Made by a program: the position numbers and the translations under genes
Notes under the pieces: model-generated
The model's input: the letters and a program-made list of their open reading frames with translations, nothing else
Told to the model about the DNA's origin: nothing
The model's database searches: none
Shown here: positions 45,432-54,712 of the stretch, piece by piece
Position numbering within the stretch: position 1 is the first letter of the stretch
How the letters are laid out: the number at the start of each line of letters is the position of its first letter
Assembly: GCF_014251755.1 (NCBI RefSeq)
Contig: NZ_CP059200.1
Span: 40,286-104,285 of the forward strand
Length of the DNA stretch: 64,000 bases
Direction: 5' to 3'
Source: Blattabacterium cuenoti
GTDB taxonomy: Bacteria > Bacteroidota > Bacteroidia > Flavobacteriales > Blattabacteriaceae

Positions 45432-46505
45432 ATGATTTCAAAACAAATAATATATTCTCTATTCTTTTTTTTGTTTTTATTTTTGTTTGTCGAATCTTCT
45501 GATAAAAATCAGAATGTGAAAATACAAAATGAAAATAAAAATAATATGGATATAGCTCATATTATTTTGGATCATGTCAATGACTCTCATGAATGGCATA
45601 TTGCAGGAACTCCAAATCATGGAATTATTTTTTCTTTGCCAGTTATTTTATGGAATAATGGGTTAGAAGTTTTTTTTTCCTCTAAATTTTCATGTGAAAA
45701 TGTGGTAAAAGGAAAATATGGATATTATAAGATGTTTAGAGAAACAATATATAAAACCAATGATATTGGATTATTACATATGGATTCTAAAGGAAATCCA
45801 AAAAATGATAAACCTTGGGATTTTTCTATTACAAAAAATGTGGTATCCATTTTTATATCCTCTTTTTTGTTATCTTATCTTTTCATACGAATGAAACGTA
45901 GTTATAAAAATCATCAAATGAAATGGAGTTTAGGAATTTTTTTAGAATTTTTAATTTTGTTTATACGGGATGAGATTGCAATCCCTAATATTGGAAAAAA
46001 ATATAAAATATTTCTTCCTTTTTTGTTAACATCCTTTTTTTTTATATTAATTAATAATTTGATAGGTATTATTCCAGGATTTCCAAATGTAACAGGAAAC
46101 ATAAATATTACATTAGTATTAGCTATTATGACATTTATTGTCACCAATATAAATGCAAATATGAGTTATTGGAAACATATTTTTTGGATGCCAGGAGTTC
46201 CAATGGGTATTAGACTGTTATTAGCTCCTATAGAATTTATTGGAATTTTTATTCGTCCATTAACTTTGTGTATTCGATTGTTTGCTAATATTACTGCTGG
46301 ACACATAATTATTTTAAGTTTTATTTGTCTCATTTTTATTTTTAAAAATTTTTTCGTAACTGGTTTTTCCATAATTTTCGGTTTTTTTATTTCTATGTTA
46401 GAAATTATGGTTGCTTTTTTACAAGCTTTTATTTTTACAACTTTATCTTCCTTACTTATAGGAATGTCTGTGAAAAATTATGATTATGACAATGAAATAT
46501 ATTAA
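45432..46505 (+). CDS. atpB: ATP synthase F0 subunit a
   Basis: Proton-channel subunit of F0. A signal-like N-terminal helix and a long periplasmic extension (to about residue 140, with DSHEWHIAGTP and LPVILW) precede the membrane part, as usual in Bacteroidota. The essential Arg lies in PLTLCIRLFANITAGHII near residues 277-294, with the conserved LLTSFFFILINNLIGIIPG earlier and a final helix segment LQAFIFTTLSSLLIG. Length 357 aa. It is first in the operon atpB-E-F-H-A-G. The preceding promoter-like boxes (45379-45411) are well placed. Confidence 0.95.
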   Translation: MISKQIIYSLFFFLFLFLFVESSDKNQNVKIQNENKNNMDIAHIILDHVNDSHEWHIAGTPNHGIIFSLPVILWNNGLEVFFSSKFSCENVVKGKYGYYKMFRETIYKTNDIGLLHMDSKGNPKNDKPWDFSITKNVVSIFISSFLLSYLFIRMKRSYKNHQMKWSLGIFLEFLILFIRDEIAIPNIGKKYKIFLPFLLTSFFFILINNLIGIIPGFPNVTGNINITLVLAIMTFIVTNINANMSYWKHIFWMPGVPMGIRLLLAPIEFIGIFIRPLTLCIRLFANITAGHIIILSFICLIFIFKNFFVTGFSIIFGFFISMLEIMVAFLQAFIFTTLSSLLIGMSVKNYDYDNEIY

Positions 46506-46517
46506 AAATATTATTAT

Positions 46518-46745
46518 ATGAATATAGATTTAACTTACTCAGGTTTAGCTGCTTTAGGATCTGGTATTGCAGTAATAGGAGCGGGATTAGGAATTGGAAA
46601 AATCGGAAGTTCCGCAATGGATGCCATTGCTAGACAACCTGAAGCTTCAAATAAAATACAGAATGCTATGATTATAGCGTCTGCATTGATTGAAGGAGCC
46701 GCATTATTTGGAATAGTCACTACATTATTAGCTGTATTTAAATAA
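46518..46745 (+). CDS. atpE: ATP synthase F0 subunit c
   Basis: The small rotor subunit: 75 residues forming a helical hairpin. The first helix has the glycine-rich GSGIAVIGAGLGIGKIG, the polar loop is ARQPE, and the second helix carries the ion-carrying Glu in ASALIEGAALFGIV near residue 59. The absence of Ser/Thr after this Glu suggests proton rather than sodium coupling (an inference from family rules). It sits 12 bases after atpB and eight before atpF. Confidence 0.97.
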   Translation: MNIDLTYSGLAALGSGIAVIGAGLGIGKIGSSAMDAIARQPEASNKIQNAMIIASALIEGAALFGIVTTLLAVFK

Positions 46746-46752
46746 AAATCCA

Positions 46753-47241
46753 ATGGATTTAGTTACTCCTTCTATTGGACTCATTGTTTGGCATACAATA
46801 ATATTTATAATTCTCATGTTGTTTCTTTCAAAATTTGCTTGGAAGCCCATAATAAATTTTATTGATCAAAGAGAGGAAGAAATTAAAATATCTATTGAAA
46901 AAGCAGATCAAGTGAAAAAAGAATTGAAACATGTAGAAAATCAAAAAAATAAAATTTTAAAGGAAACTTATATGAAAAGAGATATGATTTTGAAAGAAGC
47001 TATTCAAATCAGAGAAAAAATAAAATCAAAAGCTAAAGAGGAAGGAATAATAGAAAAGAAAAAAATTATAGAAGAGACAAAAAAAAATATTCAAATAGAA
47101 AAACAAGTTGCTATTCGTCAATTAAAAAATAAAATAGGAGATATTTCTATTCAAATATCCGAAAAAATATTAAAAAGAGAGTTAGATCAATACGATAAAC
47201 AAGATAAATTTATAAAAGAATTAGTAGATAAATTGTCCTAA
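46753..47241 (+). CDS. atpF: ATP synthase F0 subunit b
   Basis: Peripheral-stalk subunit. An N-terminal membrane helix (residues 8-27, IGLIVWHTIIFIILMLFLS) is followed by the conserved FAWKPIINFIDQREEEI and a long charged helix that dimerises as a coiled coil. The Lys/Glu/Ile-rich heptads run to the C-terminus at residue 162. Length is normal. It lies immediately before atpH, the subunit its C-terminus binds. Confidence 0.95.
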   Translation: MDLVTPSIGLIVWHTIIFIILMLFLSKFAWKPIINFIDQREEEIKISIEKADQVKKELKHVENQKNKILKETYMKRDMILKEAIQIREKIKSKAKEEGIIEKKKIIEETKKNIQIEKQVAIRQLKNKIGDISIQISEKILKRELDQYDKQDKFIKELVDKLS

Positions 47242-47245
47242 TCTA

Positions 47246-47797
47246 ATGTTTTCAAATAAAAAGAAAAAAATCATTCAACATTACGCTAGAGTTTTTTTTG
47301 AGTTTTCTGTTATGAATATGAATGATAATGATATTGAATTTTTTTATCAAAAAATAAAAAAAGTATGTTTTTTTTTAAGTAAAAACATAAATATATATAG
47401 AATTATAAACACAAATCTATTATATACTGAAAAAAAAATAAAAATTTTCAAAAAAATATTTTATAATTTTGATGTTTTACTTTTTAAATTTATTAAACTC
47501 CTCATTTTAAAAAACAGAGAATCTTTTTTGAAAGAAATTCTTTTAGAATACAATAGAATATACGAAGAAGATAAAAAAGGATTTGTAAAATCTATTGTAA
47601 TTTCTGCTTTTCCTTTGAAAAAGGATATACAAGAAATGATTGCGCATAAAATAATATCTAAGAAAAAAAAATTTCTTATTTTTAATCAAATTGATAAATC
47701 TATTATTGGAGGCTTTCTATTTCGTATAGGATATAAAGAATGGAATTTTAGTATTCAGGAACAGTTGTTTCATATTCAAAAAAATATATTTCATTAA
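47246..47797 (+). CDS. atpH: ATP synthase F1 subunit delta
   Basis: Links the b stalk to the top of F1. Sequence conservation is weak, as usual for delta, but length (183 aa), position between atpF and atpA, and the pattern [13 protein letters not shown] at the N-terminus and [22 protein letters not shown] near the C-terminus (usual form D.SLIGGFxLRxGD) identify it. The protein is unusually rich in Lys, Ile and Phe. The frame is intact. Confidence 0.9.
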   Translation: MFSNKKKKIIQHYARVFFEFSVMNMNDNDIEFFYQKIKKVCFFLSKNINIYRIINTNLLYTEKKIKIFKKIFYNFDVLLFKFIKLLILKNRESFLKEILLEYNRIYEEDKKGFVKSIVISAFPLKKDIQEMIAHKIISKKKKFLIFNQIDKSIIGGFLFRIGYKEWNFSIQEQLFHIQKNIFH

Positions 47798-47823
47798 TTA
47801 AAAATAAAAGTTTTTATTCTCAT

Positions 47824-49404
47824 ATGTCAGATTTAAAATATTCTGAAATATCATCAATTCTTAAAGAAGAATTATCAAATTTTCAATTTGAATCCAAATT
47901 ATCCGAATTTGGTGTTATTGTTCAAATAGGAGATGGTGTTGTTAGGTCTTTTGGACTAAATTCCGCTTTTTATGGAGAATTAGTAGAATTCCAGAATGGA
48001 ATTAAAGGAATGGTTTTAAACCTAGAAGAAGATCATGTTAGCATCGTTTTACTTAGTCCATCAAAAAATTTGAAAGAAGGAGATATCGTAAAAAAAACTG
48101 GAAAAATTTTTTCTATCAAAGTAGGAGAAAATATGTTAGGTCGTGTTGTAGATATATTAGGAAATCCTATAGATGGAAAAGGACCTATAGAAGGAAAACT
48201 ATTTGAAATGCCATTGGAAAGAAAGGCTCCAGGTGTGATTTATAGAGAACCGGTTCAAGAACCTCTTCAAACTGGTATAAAATTTATAGATTCTATGATT
48301 CCTATTGGAAGAGGACAGAGAGAATTAATTATTGGAGATAGACAAACTGGAAAAACGACCATAGCTATTGATACAATTATCAATCAGAAGAGATTTTTTG
48401 AAAAAAAAAATCCTGTTTATTGCATTTATGTAGCCATTAGTCAAAAAGGATCTACTATAGCAAGAATTTCAAAAATATTACAAGAAAAAGGAGCGATGTC
48501 TTATACAATTATAGTGGCGGCAAACTCTTCTCATCCAGCTTCTATGCAAGTTTATGCTCCTTTTTCTGGAACGGCAATAGGAGAATATTTTCGGGATACC
48601 GGTCGTTCTTCTTTAGTGATATATGATGATCTTTCAAAACAAGCGGTTTCTTATAGGGAAATATCCCTATTATTAAGACGTCCACCTGGTAGAGAAGCCT
48701 ATCCAGGAGATGTTTTTTATTTACATTCTCGTCTTTTAGAACGATCAGCTAAAATAATAAAAGATCAAAAAATGGCTGAAAAAATGAATGACATTCCATT
48801 TTCTATTAGAAGACAAATAAAAGGTGGAGGTTCTTTAACTGCTTTGCCTATTATTGAAACTCAATCTGGAGATATTTCTTCTTATATTCCTACTAATGTT
48901 ATTTCTATTACAGATGGGCAGATTTTTTTAGAAAAAGATTTATTCCATTCTGGAATTCGTCCTGCAATTAATGAAAGTATATCTGTTTCTCGTGTAGGGG
49001 GATCTGCACAAATTCAATCTATGAGAAAAATATCTGGAACTCTAAAATTAGATCAAGCTCAATTCAGAGAACTAGAATCTTTTTCAAAATTTGGTTCTGA
49101 ACTAGATTCATCTACTACGAATATTTTAAAAAAGGGAAGAATTAATATGGAAATATTAAAACAAACTCCTCATACTCCCTATGATATAGCAGATCAAATA
49201 GCTATTATTTATGCCGGTACTAAAAATTTACTTAAAAAGGTTCCTATTGATAAAATTTCAGATTTTGAAAAAGAATATCTTTTTTATTTAAACGAAAAAC
49301 ATGAAAATGTCTTAAATTCTTTAAGAAACGGAATTTTTGACAAAAAAATATCTGACATTTTAGAAACAGTTGCTTTAAAATTAAGTGATAAATACGTTTC
49401 TTAA
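47824..49404 (+). CDS. atpA: ATP synthase F1 subunit alpha
   Basis: Non-catalytic nucleotide-binding subunit of F1. P-loop GDRQTGKT lies near residues 173-180; other hallmarks are [58 protein letters not shown] and the alpha-specific [17 protein letters not shown]. Length 526 aa is standard. It is two bases upstream of atpG. The beta and epsilon subunits (atpD, atpC) are not here; in Bacteroidota they form a separate operon. Confidence 0.98.
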   Translation: MSDLKYSEISSILKEELSNFQFESKLSEFGVIVQIGDGVVRSFGLNSAFYGELVEFQNGIKGMVLNLEEDHVSIVLLSPSKNLKEGDIVKKTGKIFSIKVGENMLGRVVDILGNPIDGKGPIEGKLFEMPLERKAPGVIYREPVQEPLQTGIKFIDSMIPIGRGQRELIIGDRQTGKTTIAIDTIINQKRFFEKKNPVYCIYVAISQKGSTIARISKILQEKGAMSYTIIVAANSSHPASMQVYAPFSGTAIGEYFRDTGRSSLVIYDDLSKQAVSYREISLLLRRPPGREAYPGDVFYLHSRLLERSAKIIKDQKMAEKMNDIPFSIRRQIKGGGSLTALPIIETQSGDISSYIPTNVISITDGQIFLEKDLFHSGIRPAINESISVSRVGGSAQIQSMRKISGTLKLDQAQFRELESFSKFGSELDSSTTNILKKGRINMEILKQTPHTPYDIADQIAIIYAGTKNLLKKVPIDKISDFEKEYLFYLNEKHENVLNSLRNGIFDKKISDILETVALKLSDKYVS

Positions 49405-49406
49405 TT

Positions 49407-50285
49407 ATGTCTAATCCAAAAGAAATCAAGAGAAGAATATTATCTATAGAATCAGTTATAAAAACGACAGAAGCAATGAAAATGATTTCTATAGTAAAAT
49501 TACGAAAATCAAAAAATTTACTGATGAAAGTAAAAATTTATTTAGATTCCATAAAGACAATTCTATTTGATCTTTTGTTTACAGAAAACAAAGAAAAATT
49601 TGAAAAAAATCCATTCTTTTCAGAAAAAGGAAAAATAAAATTATTTATTGTATTTACTTCTGATCGTGGTTTATGTGGTTCTTTTAATTCTTCAATTTTT
49701 TCAAAAATTAATCATATTTTTCAAAAAAAAAGGTATTTTCATAATAATGAATGTTTATTTTTTCCTATTGGAAAAAAAGGATTCGATTTTTTATGGAAAA
49801 AAAAATATAATATGTACAATCAAAATTGGATTGAAAACGATTTATTCCATCAAAAAATCCAATCTTTAGTATCAGAGTTCATTTTTTGTTTTTTAAAAGA
49901 AAAGTTTTCTTCAATTTATTTAATCTACAATCACTTGAAAAAATCCTCCTTTCAAGAAGTAGTTATAGAAAAATTTCTTCCTATTCCTATTAAGGATTTT
50001 AGAAAAAAAACATTAGAATTTTCCTATATTTTAGAACCTTCTCAAAAAGAAATATTAAATTTTATAATTCCAAAATTTTTAAATGCAAAATTATTAAAAA
50101 TTTTTTGTAAATCTACCACAGCAGAACATACATCTCGTATGATATCTATGCATAAAGCTACAGAAAATGCATCTGATATTAAACATGATCTAATGTTAAA
50201 TTATAATAAAGAAAGACAAACTACGATTACTAAAGAAATACTTGAAATTATAAGTGGATTAGAATCTTTAAACAAAAAAAAATAA
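49407..50285 (+). CDS. atpG: ATP synthase F1 subunit gamma
   Basis: The rotating shaft of F1. N-terminal SNPKEIKRRILSIESVIKTTEAMKMIS, the middle FTSDRGLCGSFNSSIF, and the C-terminal TTAEHTSRMISMHKATENASDI with KERQTTITKEILEIISG are signatures of gamma. At 292 aa it is of normal length, with a divergent Lys/Phe-rich central domain. It is the last gene of the operon; trpS follows after 64 bases. Confidence 0.96.
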   Translation: MSNPKEIKRRILSIESVIKTTEAMKMISIVKLRKSKNLLMKVKIYLDSIKTILFDLLFTENKEKFEKNPFFSEKGKIKLFIVFTSDRGLCGSFNSSIFSKINHIFQKKRYFHNNECLFFPIGKKGFDFLWKKKYNMYNQNWIENDLFHQKIQSLVSEFIFCFLKEKFSSIYLIYNHLKKSSFQEVVIEKFLPIPIKDFRKKTLEFSYILEPSQKEILNFIIPKFLNAKLLKIFCKSTTAEHTSRMISMHKATENASDIKHDLMLNYNKERQTTITKEILEIISGLESLNKKK

Positions 50286-50349
50286 AAACAATTTCAATTC
50301 AAATTATATTATATATTTATTTACAACAAAACAAAAACATAATTTTTTT

Positions 50350-51351
50350 ATGGAAAAAAAAATAATGTTAACAGGAATTAGAAGTACAGGAACTCCTCAT
50401 TTAGGGAATATTTTAGGTGTTATTATTCCGTCTGTATCCATAGCTAATCAAAATACAAAACATTCTTCATGTATATTTATAGCGGATTTACATTCAATGA
50501 TTCAAATAGAGAAAGATAGTATGACAACAATCAAAAATAATACTTATCAAATTGCAGCTGCATGGTTAGCTTTTGGATTAAATATAGATAATTGTTTATT
50601 TTACAGACAATCTGATGTTTCATTTGTTACTGAATTAGCTTGGTATTTCAATTGTTTTTATCCATACCAAAGACTTGCATTAGCTCATGCTTTTAAAAAG
50701 GAAATAAAAAAAATAGATCAAGAAAAAATAAGTGTTGGGTTATTTACTTATCCTATTTTAATGGCTGCTGATATTTTACTTTATAATGCAAAACTTATTC
50801 CAGTAGGAAAAGATCAATTACAACATATAGAAATAACTCGTCGCATCGCTAATTTTTTTAATAAAAAAATAGGAAAAAAATTATTTGTATTACCTCATGC
50901 TTTTTTACAAAAAAATATGTTTGTGATAGGAACAGATGGAAAAAAAATGAGTAAATCTAAAAAAAATTGTATAAATATTTTTTCTTCAGACGAAATTTTG
51001 AAAAAACAGATTATGAGTATTCGCACAGATAGTAAATCTGTAAAAGAAAAAAAAAATCCAGAAACTGATTATATCATGTCTTTATATAGTTTGATAGCTC
51101 CTGTGGATAAAATAGAGATCATGAAAAAAAAATATCTAGAAGGAGGATATGGATATTATGAGGCAAAAATTTCATTATATGAGTATATCATTCATAAATT
51201 TTCATCGGAAAGAGAAAAGTTTTTTTCTTTCATAAAAAAGAAATCTTTATTGGATCATATTTTAGCTTCAGGTGCTAAAAAAGCAAATAAAATAGCTTAT
51301 GAAAGATTAAATTTTATTAGAAAGCATTTGAAATTCAATCCTATAATTTGA
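50350..51351 (+). CDS. trpS: Tryptophanyl-tRNA synthetase
   Basis: Charges tRNA-Trp. The class I HIGH equivalent is GTPHLGNILG (residues 15-24), the KMSKS loop is TDGKKMSKSKKN near residue 198, and the Trp-binding region is visible in FIADLHSM and YPILMAADILLYNA, with PVGKDQLQHIEITRRIA following. Length 333 aa is typical. The 64-base gap upstream has no clear promoter. Downstream is the grpE regulatory region. Confidence 0.97.
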   Translation: MEKKIMLTGIRSTGTPHLGNILGVIIPSVSIANQNTKHSSCIFIADLHSMIQIEKDSMTTIKNNTYQIAAAWLAFGLNIDNCLFYRQSDVSFVTELAWYFNCFYPYQRLALAHAFKKEIKKIDQEKISVGLFTYPILMAADILLYNAKLIPVGKDQLQHIEITRRIANFFNKKIGKKLFVLPHAFLQKNMFVIGTDGKKMSKSKKNCINIFSSDEILKKQIMSIRTDSKSVKEKKNPETDYIMSLYSLIAPVDKIEIMKKKYLEGGYGYYEAKISLYEYIIHKFSSEREKFFSFIKKKSLLDHILASGAKKANKIAYERLNFIRKHLKFNPII

Positions 51352-51367
51352 TTTATAAAATGTTCTT

Positions 51368-51410
51368 TGTCATTATGACATAATTATATTTTTTGGCAAA
51401 AATTTTGCCT
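51368..51410 (+). promoter_or_regulatory. Sigma-54-like promoter with adjacent inverted repeat, upstream of grpE-dnaJ
   Basis: TTGGCAAAAATTTTGCC (51393-51409) has GG at 51395-51396 and GC at 51407-51408, exactly ten bases apart, as in the -24/-12 (GG-N10-GC) sigma-54 element. Thirteen bases upstream of it is TGTCATTATGACA (51368-51380), a 5-3-5 perfect inverted repeat of operator type. The predicted start near 51420 is about 30 bases before the grpE ATG. An alternative reading is that GGCAAAA/TTTTGCC is a small terminator for trpS, but its loop is too short for a full stem. Confidence 0.5.
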
Positions 51411-51450
51411 TTTACAGTCCATAGAATTATTTTGAAAATATTTTTATATT

Positions 51451-52008
51451 ATGGATATCAATCAAAAAAATACTGAAAAACAGTCAAAATTATCTCATCA
51501 AATAGATGATGAAAAATCTTGTTCTTGTCAACAAGAAGAGCCCCATGATCCATTAAAAAAAGAAATTGAATTTTTGAAAAAAGAATTAGAAAAAGAAAAA
51601 GATAAATTTTTGCGTCTTTTTGCAGAATTTGAAAATTATAAAAAACGGATTCAAAAAGAAAGATTTGATATTTTTAGAGATGTTCATGAACAAATTCTTA
51701 TAGATTTAATTCCAATTTTAGATGATTTTGAACGAGGAATTAAAGAATTAAGAAAATATAAAGAGGAACATCCTGTAAAAGGATTTTTTTTGATACAGGA
51801 AAAACTTATTAAAATTTTAAAAGAAAAGGGATTAAATAAAATCAAAATAAAAAAAGGAGATGATTTTAATACGGATTTCCATGAAGCGATAACACAAATT
51901 CCAGCTATTACGGAAAATTTAAAAGGGAAAATTATAGAAATTATAGAAGCGGGATATATTCTAAAAGAAAAAATAATACGACATGCTAAAGTCATTATCG
52001 GAAAATAA
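51451..52008 (+). CDS. grpE: Nucleotide exchange factor GrpE
   Basis: Releases ADP from the chaperone DnaK. A charged N-terminus and a long helix (about residues 30-70; LKKEIEFLKKELEKEKDKF) for dimerisation precede the conserved FAEFENYKKRIQKER, LIDLIPILDDFERGI and the C-terminal beta domain ending EIIEAGYILKEKIIRHAKVIIG. Length 185 aa. It is 14 bases from dnaJ and preceded by a sigma-54-like promoter element. dnaK itself is not in the window. Confidence 0.96.
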   Translation: MDINQKNTEKQSKLSHQIDDEKSCSCQQEEPHDPLKKEIEFLKKELEKEKDKFLRLFAEFENYKKRIQKERFDIFRDVHEQILIDLIPILDDFERGIKELRKYKEEHPVKGFFLIQEKLIKILKEKGLNKIKIKKGDDFNTDFHEAITQIPAITENLKGKIIEIIEAGYILKEKIIRHAKVIIGK

Positions 52009-52021
52009 TTAATTTATCTTC

Positions 52022-53140
52022 ATGATGAAAAAAGATTATTACGAAGTATTAGGAGTTTCTAGAAATGCTTCTCCAGAAGAAATTAAAAAAGCTTATCGAA
52101 AACTAGCAATCAAATATCATCCAGATAAGAATTTAGATAATAAAAAGGAAGCGGAAGAAAAATTTAAAGAATCAGCTGAAGCTTACGAAGTCTTAAGCAA
52201 TCCAGAAAAAAGACAACGGTATGATAAATTTGGACATTCTGGAATAAAAGGAAGTGGATTGGGTTCAGGAATGAATATGGAGGATATTTTTGAAAATTTT
52301 GGAGATATTTTTTCTGATGCATTTGGTGAAAGTTTTTCTAGTTTTGGTTTTGGAAAATCAAATAGACATAAAACTATTAAAGGAAGTGATTTAAGAATCA
52401 GAGTCAAACTTTCATTAGAAGAAATAGCTAATGGAATAGAAAAAAAAGTTAAAGTGAAGAGACTCAAAGTTGCCAAAGGCATCAAATTTAAAAATTGTGC
52501 ATCTTGTAATGGAACTGGACAAATAGTCAGAGTCACTAATACTCTTCTAGGAAGAATGCAAACTACTTCTCAATGTAGGGGTTGTTATGGAACTGGAAAA
52601 ATTATAGAAAATATTCCTTATGGAGCGAATAAACATGGATTAATTAAAGAAGAAGAATTAGTGAATATTAAAATTCCAGCAGGTCTTACAGAAGGAATTC
52701 AATTGAAAGTTTCTGAAAAAGGAAATGAAGCCCCATTTGGTGGTATTCCTGGAGATTTGATTGTATTAATTGAGGAAATTCCTAATCCTAAATTAAAAAG
52801 AGAAGGAAGTAATATTCATTATGATTTGTACATATCATTTCCAGATGCAATATTGGGAGCTTTAAAAGAAGTTCCTACCATTAATGGTAAAGCAAGAATC
52901 AAAATAGATCCAGGAACACAATCAGGAAAAACTCTTAGATTAAAAAATAAAGGATTGCCTAATCTTGAAGGATATGGATATGGAAGTCTTTTTATTCATG
53001 TCAATGTTTGGACTCCAAAAAAAATTAATGAAGAACAAAGAAAATTTTTTGAAAAAATGAGAAAAAATGAAAATTTTCTTCCTCATCCCGGAAATTCAGA
53101 AAAATCGTTTTTTGATCGTGTAAGAGAAATGTTTTCTTAA
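52022..53140 (+). CDS. dnaJ: Chaperone DnaJ
   Basis: The J-domain co-chaperone that stimulates DnaK. The J domain (residues 1-70) has the HPD signature in IKYHPDKN, followed by a Gly/Phe-rich linker and the C-terminal substrate-binding region. The zinc domain holds only two CXXCXGXG motifs, CASCNGTG and CRGCYGTG, rather than four; as far as I know this reduced form is usual in Flavobacteria and not damage. Length 372 aa. Translated with grpE from the same transcript. Confidence 0.95.
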   Translation: MMKKDYYEVLGVSRNASPEEIKKAYRKLAIKYHPDKNLDNKKEAEEKFKESAEAYEVLSNPEKRQRYDKFGHSGIKGSGLGSGMNMEDIFENFGDIFSDAFGESFSSFGFGKSNRHKTIKGSDLRIRVKLSLEEIANGIEKKVKVKRLKVAKGIKFKNCASCNGTGQIVRVTNTLLGRMQTTSQCRGCYGTGKIIENIPYGANKHGLIKEEELVNIKIPAGLTEGIQLKVSEKGNEAPFGGIPGDLIVLIEEIPNPKLKREGSNIHYDLYISFPDAILGALKEVPTINGKARIKIDPGTQSGKTLRLKNKGLPNLEGYGYGSLFIHVNVWTPKKINEEQRKFFEKMRKNENFLPHPGNSEKSFFDRVREMFS

Positions 53141-53243
53141 AAACAAATTTTAGAATCATTTTCTAATTCTTAATAGAGTCTTGTACTGAAGATTGTTAGA
53201 TTTCATTTTATTTTATTGATTTCAATATGATTCTTATTACATT

Positions 53244-54479
53244 ATGATGCAAAAAAAAGTAGTAGTTGGACTTTCAGGAGGAGTAGATTCCAGTGTTGCT
53301 GCATTAATCCTTAAGAAAAAGGGGTATGAAGTTATTGGCTTATTTATGCATAATTGGGAAGAAGAAAATTCTAATCATTATAATAAATGCACTTGGAAAG
53401 AGGATAGCATTGATGCTATGTTAGTAGCTAAGCAATTAAATATTCCCTTTCAAGTAATCGAAATGAAAAATGAATACAAAAAACATATCATAAACTACAT
53501 GTTTAACGAGTATAGATTAGGAAAAACCCCTAATCCAGACATTTTGTGTAATAGAAAAATAAAATTTAACATTTTCTTGAAAAAAGCTATTGATTTAGGA
53601 GCAGATTTGATTGCTACAGGACATTATGTAAATAAAGAAAAAATTGTAAAAAATAGAAAAACAATTTATCGTCTTTTGATTGGAAAAGACCTAAATAAAG
53701 ATCAATCATATTTTTTATGTCAATTAACACAATATCAACTGAAAAAATCTATATTTCCATTAGGTTTATTAACTAAAAATCAAGTAAGAAAAATAGCAGA
53801 AATGCACAAATTATGGAATGCTCATAAAAAGGAATCTCAAGGTTTATGTTTTGTAGGTAAAATTAATTTATTCAATTTCCTTAAAAAAAAAATTACTCCA
53901 AAAAAGGGAGAAATAGTATGCATTAATTCTAATGCTTCATTATATCAAGAAAAAAAATCCTTTTCTTCTAAAGAAGAAGAATTATTTTTCTTATCAAAAA
54001 AAAAAAAATACAAAAAATCAGATGGAAAAATAATTGGATATCATAAAGGAGCCTTTTCTTTTACTAAGGGACAACGTAAAGGAATAGCATTAGGAGGTTA
54101 CAAGGAAGCACTTTTTGTAATAGCTACTGATGTAGAAGAAAATATTGTTTATACAGGAATGGGTAAAAAACATCCAGGATTATATAGAAAATCTTTGTTT
54201 ATTCAGGAAAAAAATATTCATTGGGTACGGAAAGATCTTACTCTTTTTGAAGGAGAAAAAATGAATGTTCTTTGTAGGATTCGTTATAGACAACCATTAC
54301 AAAAATCAAAATTATATAAAATAAGAAAAGGAATGTTCATAGAGTTTGAAAGTATGCAATGTGCTATAACGGAAGGACAATTTGCTGTTTGGTATCTTGG
54401 AAAAGAATTAATCGGATCAGGAATCATTTCTATGATTTTACATTTTGTTATTTTTTTAAAAATTGAATTCAATTTTTAA
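53244..54479 (+). CDS. mnmA: tRNA-specific 2-thiouridylase MnmA
   Basis: Adds sulfur to the wobble uridine of Lys, Glu and Gln tRNAs. The PP-loop is VVGLSGGVDSSVAAL near residues 6-20, the first catalytic Cys is in NPDILCNRKIKF near 101, and the second in ESQGLCFVGKINLFNFL near 201. FTKGQRKGIALGG and the C-terminal beta-barrel (YRQPLQKSK, EGQFAVWYL) complete the enzyme. It reads through a run of thirteen A (53996-54008) in frame as lysines, the longest homopolymer I noticed in a coding region here. Start ATG 53244 or 53247. The 103-base gap upstream has no recognised feature. Confidence 0.96.
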   Translation: MMQKKVVVGLSGGVDSSVAALILKKKGYEVIGLFMHNWEEENSNHYNKCTWKEDSIDAMLVAKQLNIPFQVIEMKNEYKKHIINYMFNEYRLGKTPNPDILCNRKIKFNIFLKKAIDLGADLIATGHYVNKEKIVKNRKTIYRLLIGKDLNKDQSYFLCQLTQYQLKKSIFPLGLLTKNQVRKIAEMHKLWNAHKKESQGLCFVGKINLFNFLKKKITPKKGEIVCINSNASLYQEKKSFSSKEEELFFLSKKKKYKKSDGKIIGYHKGAFSFTKGQRKGIALGGYKEALFVIATDVEENIVYTGMGKKHPGLYRKSLFIQEKNIHWVRKDLTLFEGEKMNVLCRIRYRQPLQKSKLYKIRKGMFIEFESMQCAITEGQFAVWYLGKELIGSGIISMILHFVIFLKIEFNF

Positions 54480-54712
54480 AAAAATGTATATTTTATATTA
54501 AACTTCATAAGTTATTTATGAATAGATCAAAAAAATAATAATTTTTTAAAAAAAATACATAAAAACATATTTTATATAATATATTTTTTTATATTTTTGC
54601 ATATTATATAATTTAAAATTTCTTGCATAGTTTATTTTCATTAAACTATTCGAGTTTTGTTTTTTTATCCCTACTTTTTCAGTATGGCTTTTTGATTTAT
54701 TTATTCAATTTC
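54480..54712. other. 233-base AT-only-like leader upstream of ilvD
   Basis: Extremely AT-rich. A TATTTTTG at 54592-54599 fits the -7 consensus TAnnTTTG but lacks a -33 box. The ilvD frame is open upstream to 54623 (TTG), but family comparison puts the start at 54713. I saw no leader peptide rich in branched-chain codons and no clear attenuator hairpins. Confidence 0.45.

Noticed and set aside
45432-50285. Missing atpD and atpC as a sign of ATP synthase loss
   Set aside because: Bacteroidota normally encode beta and epsilon in a separate operon, so their absence here is expected.
51684-51995. Minus-strand frames opposite grpE, dnaJ and ilvD
   Set aside because: Low-complexity mirror images of conserved plus-strand genes.
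52480-52620. DnaJ with only two CXXCXGXG motifs instead of four
   Set aside because: To my knowledge this is the usual form in Flavobacteria, so it is lineage-typical rather than decay.
54623-54712. Extra N-terminal 30 residues of IlvD
   Set aside because: They start at TTG, are hydrophobic and unrelated to the family; ATG 54713 gives the normal length.
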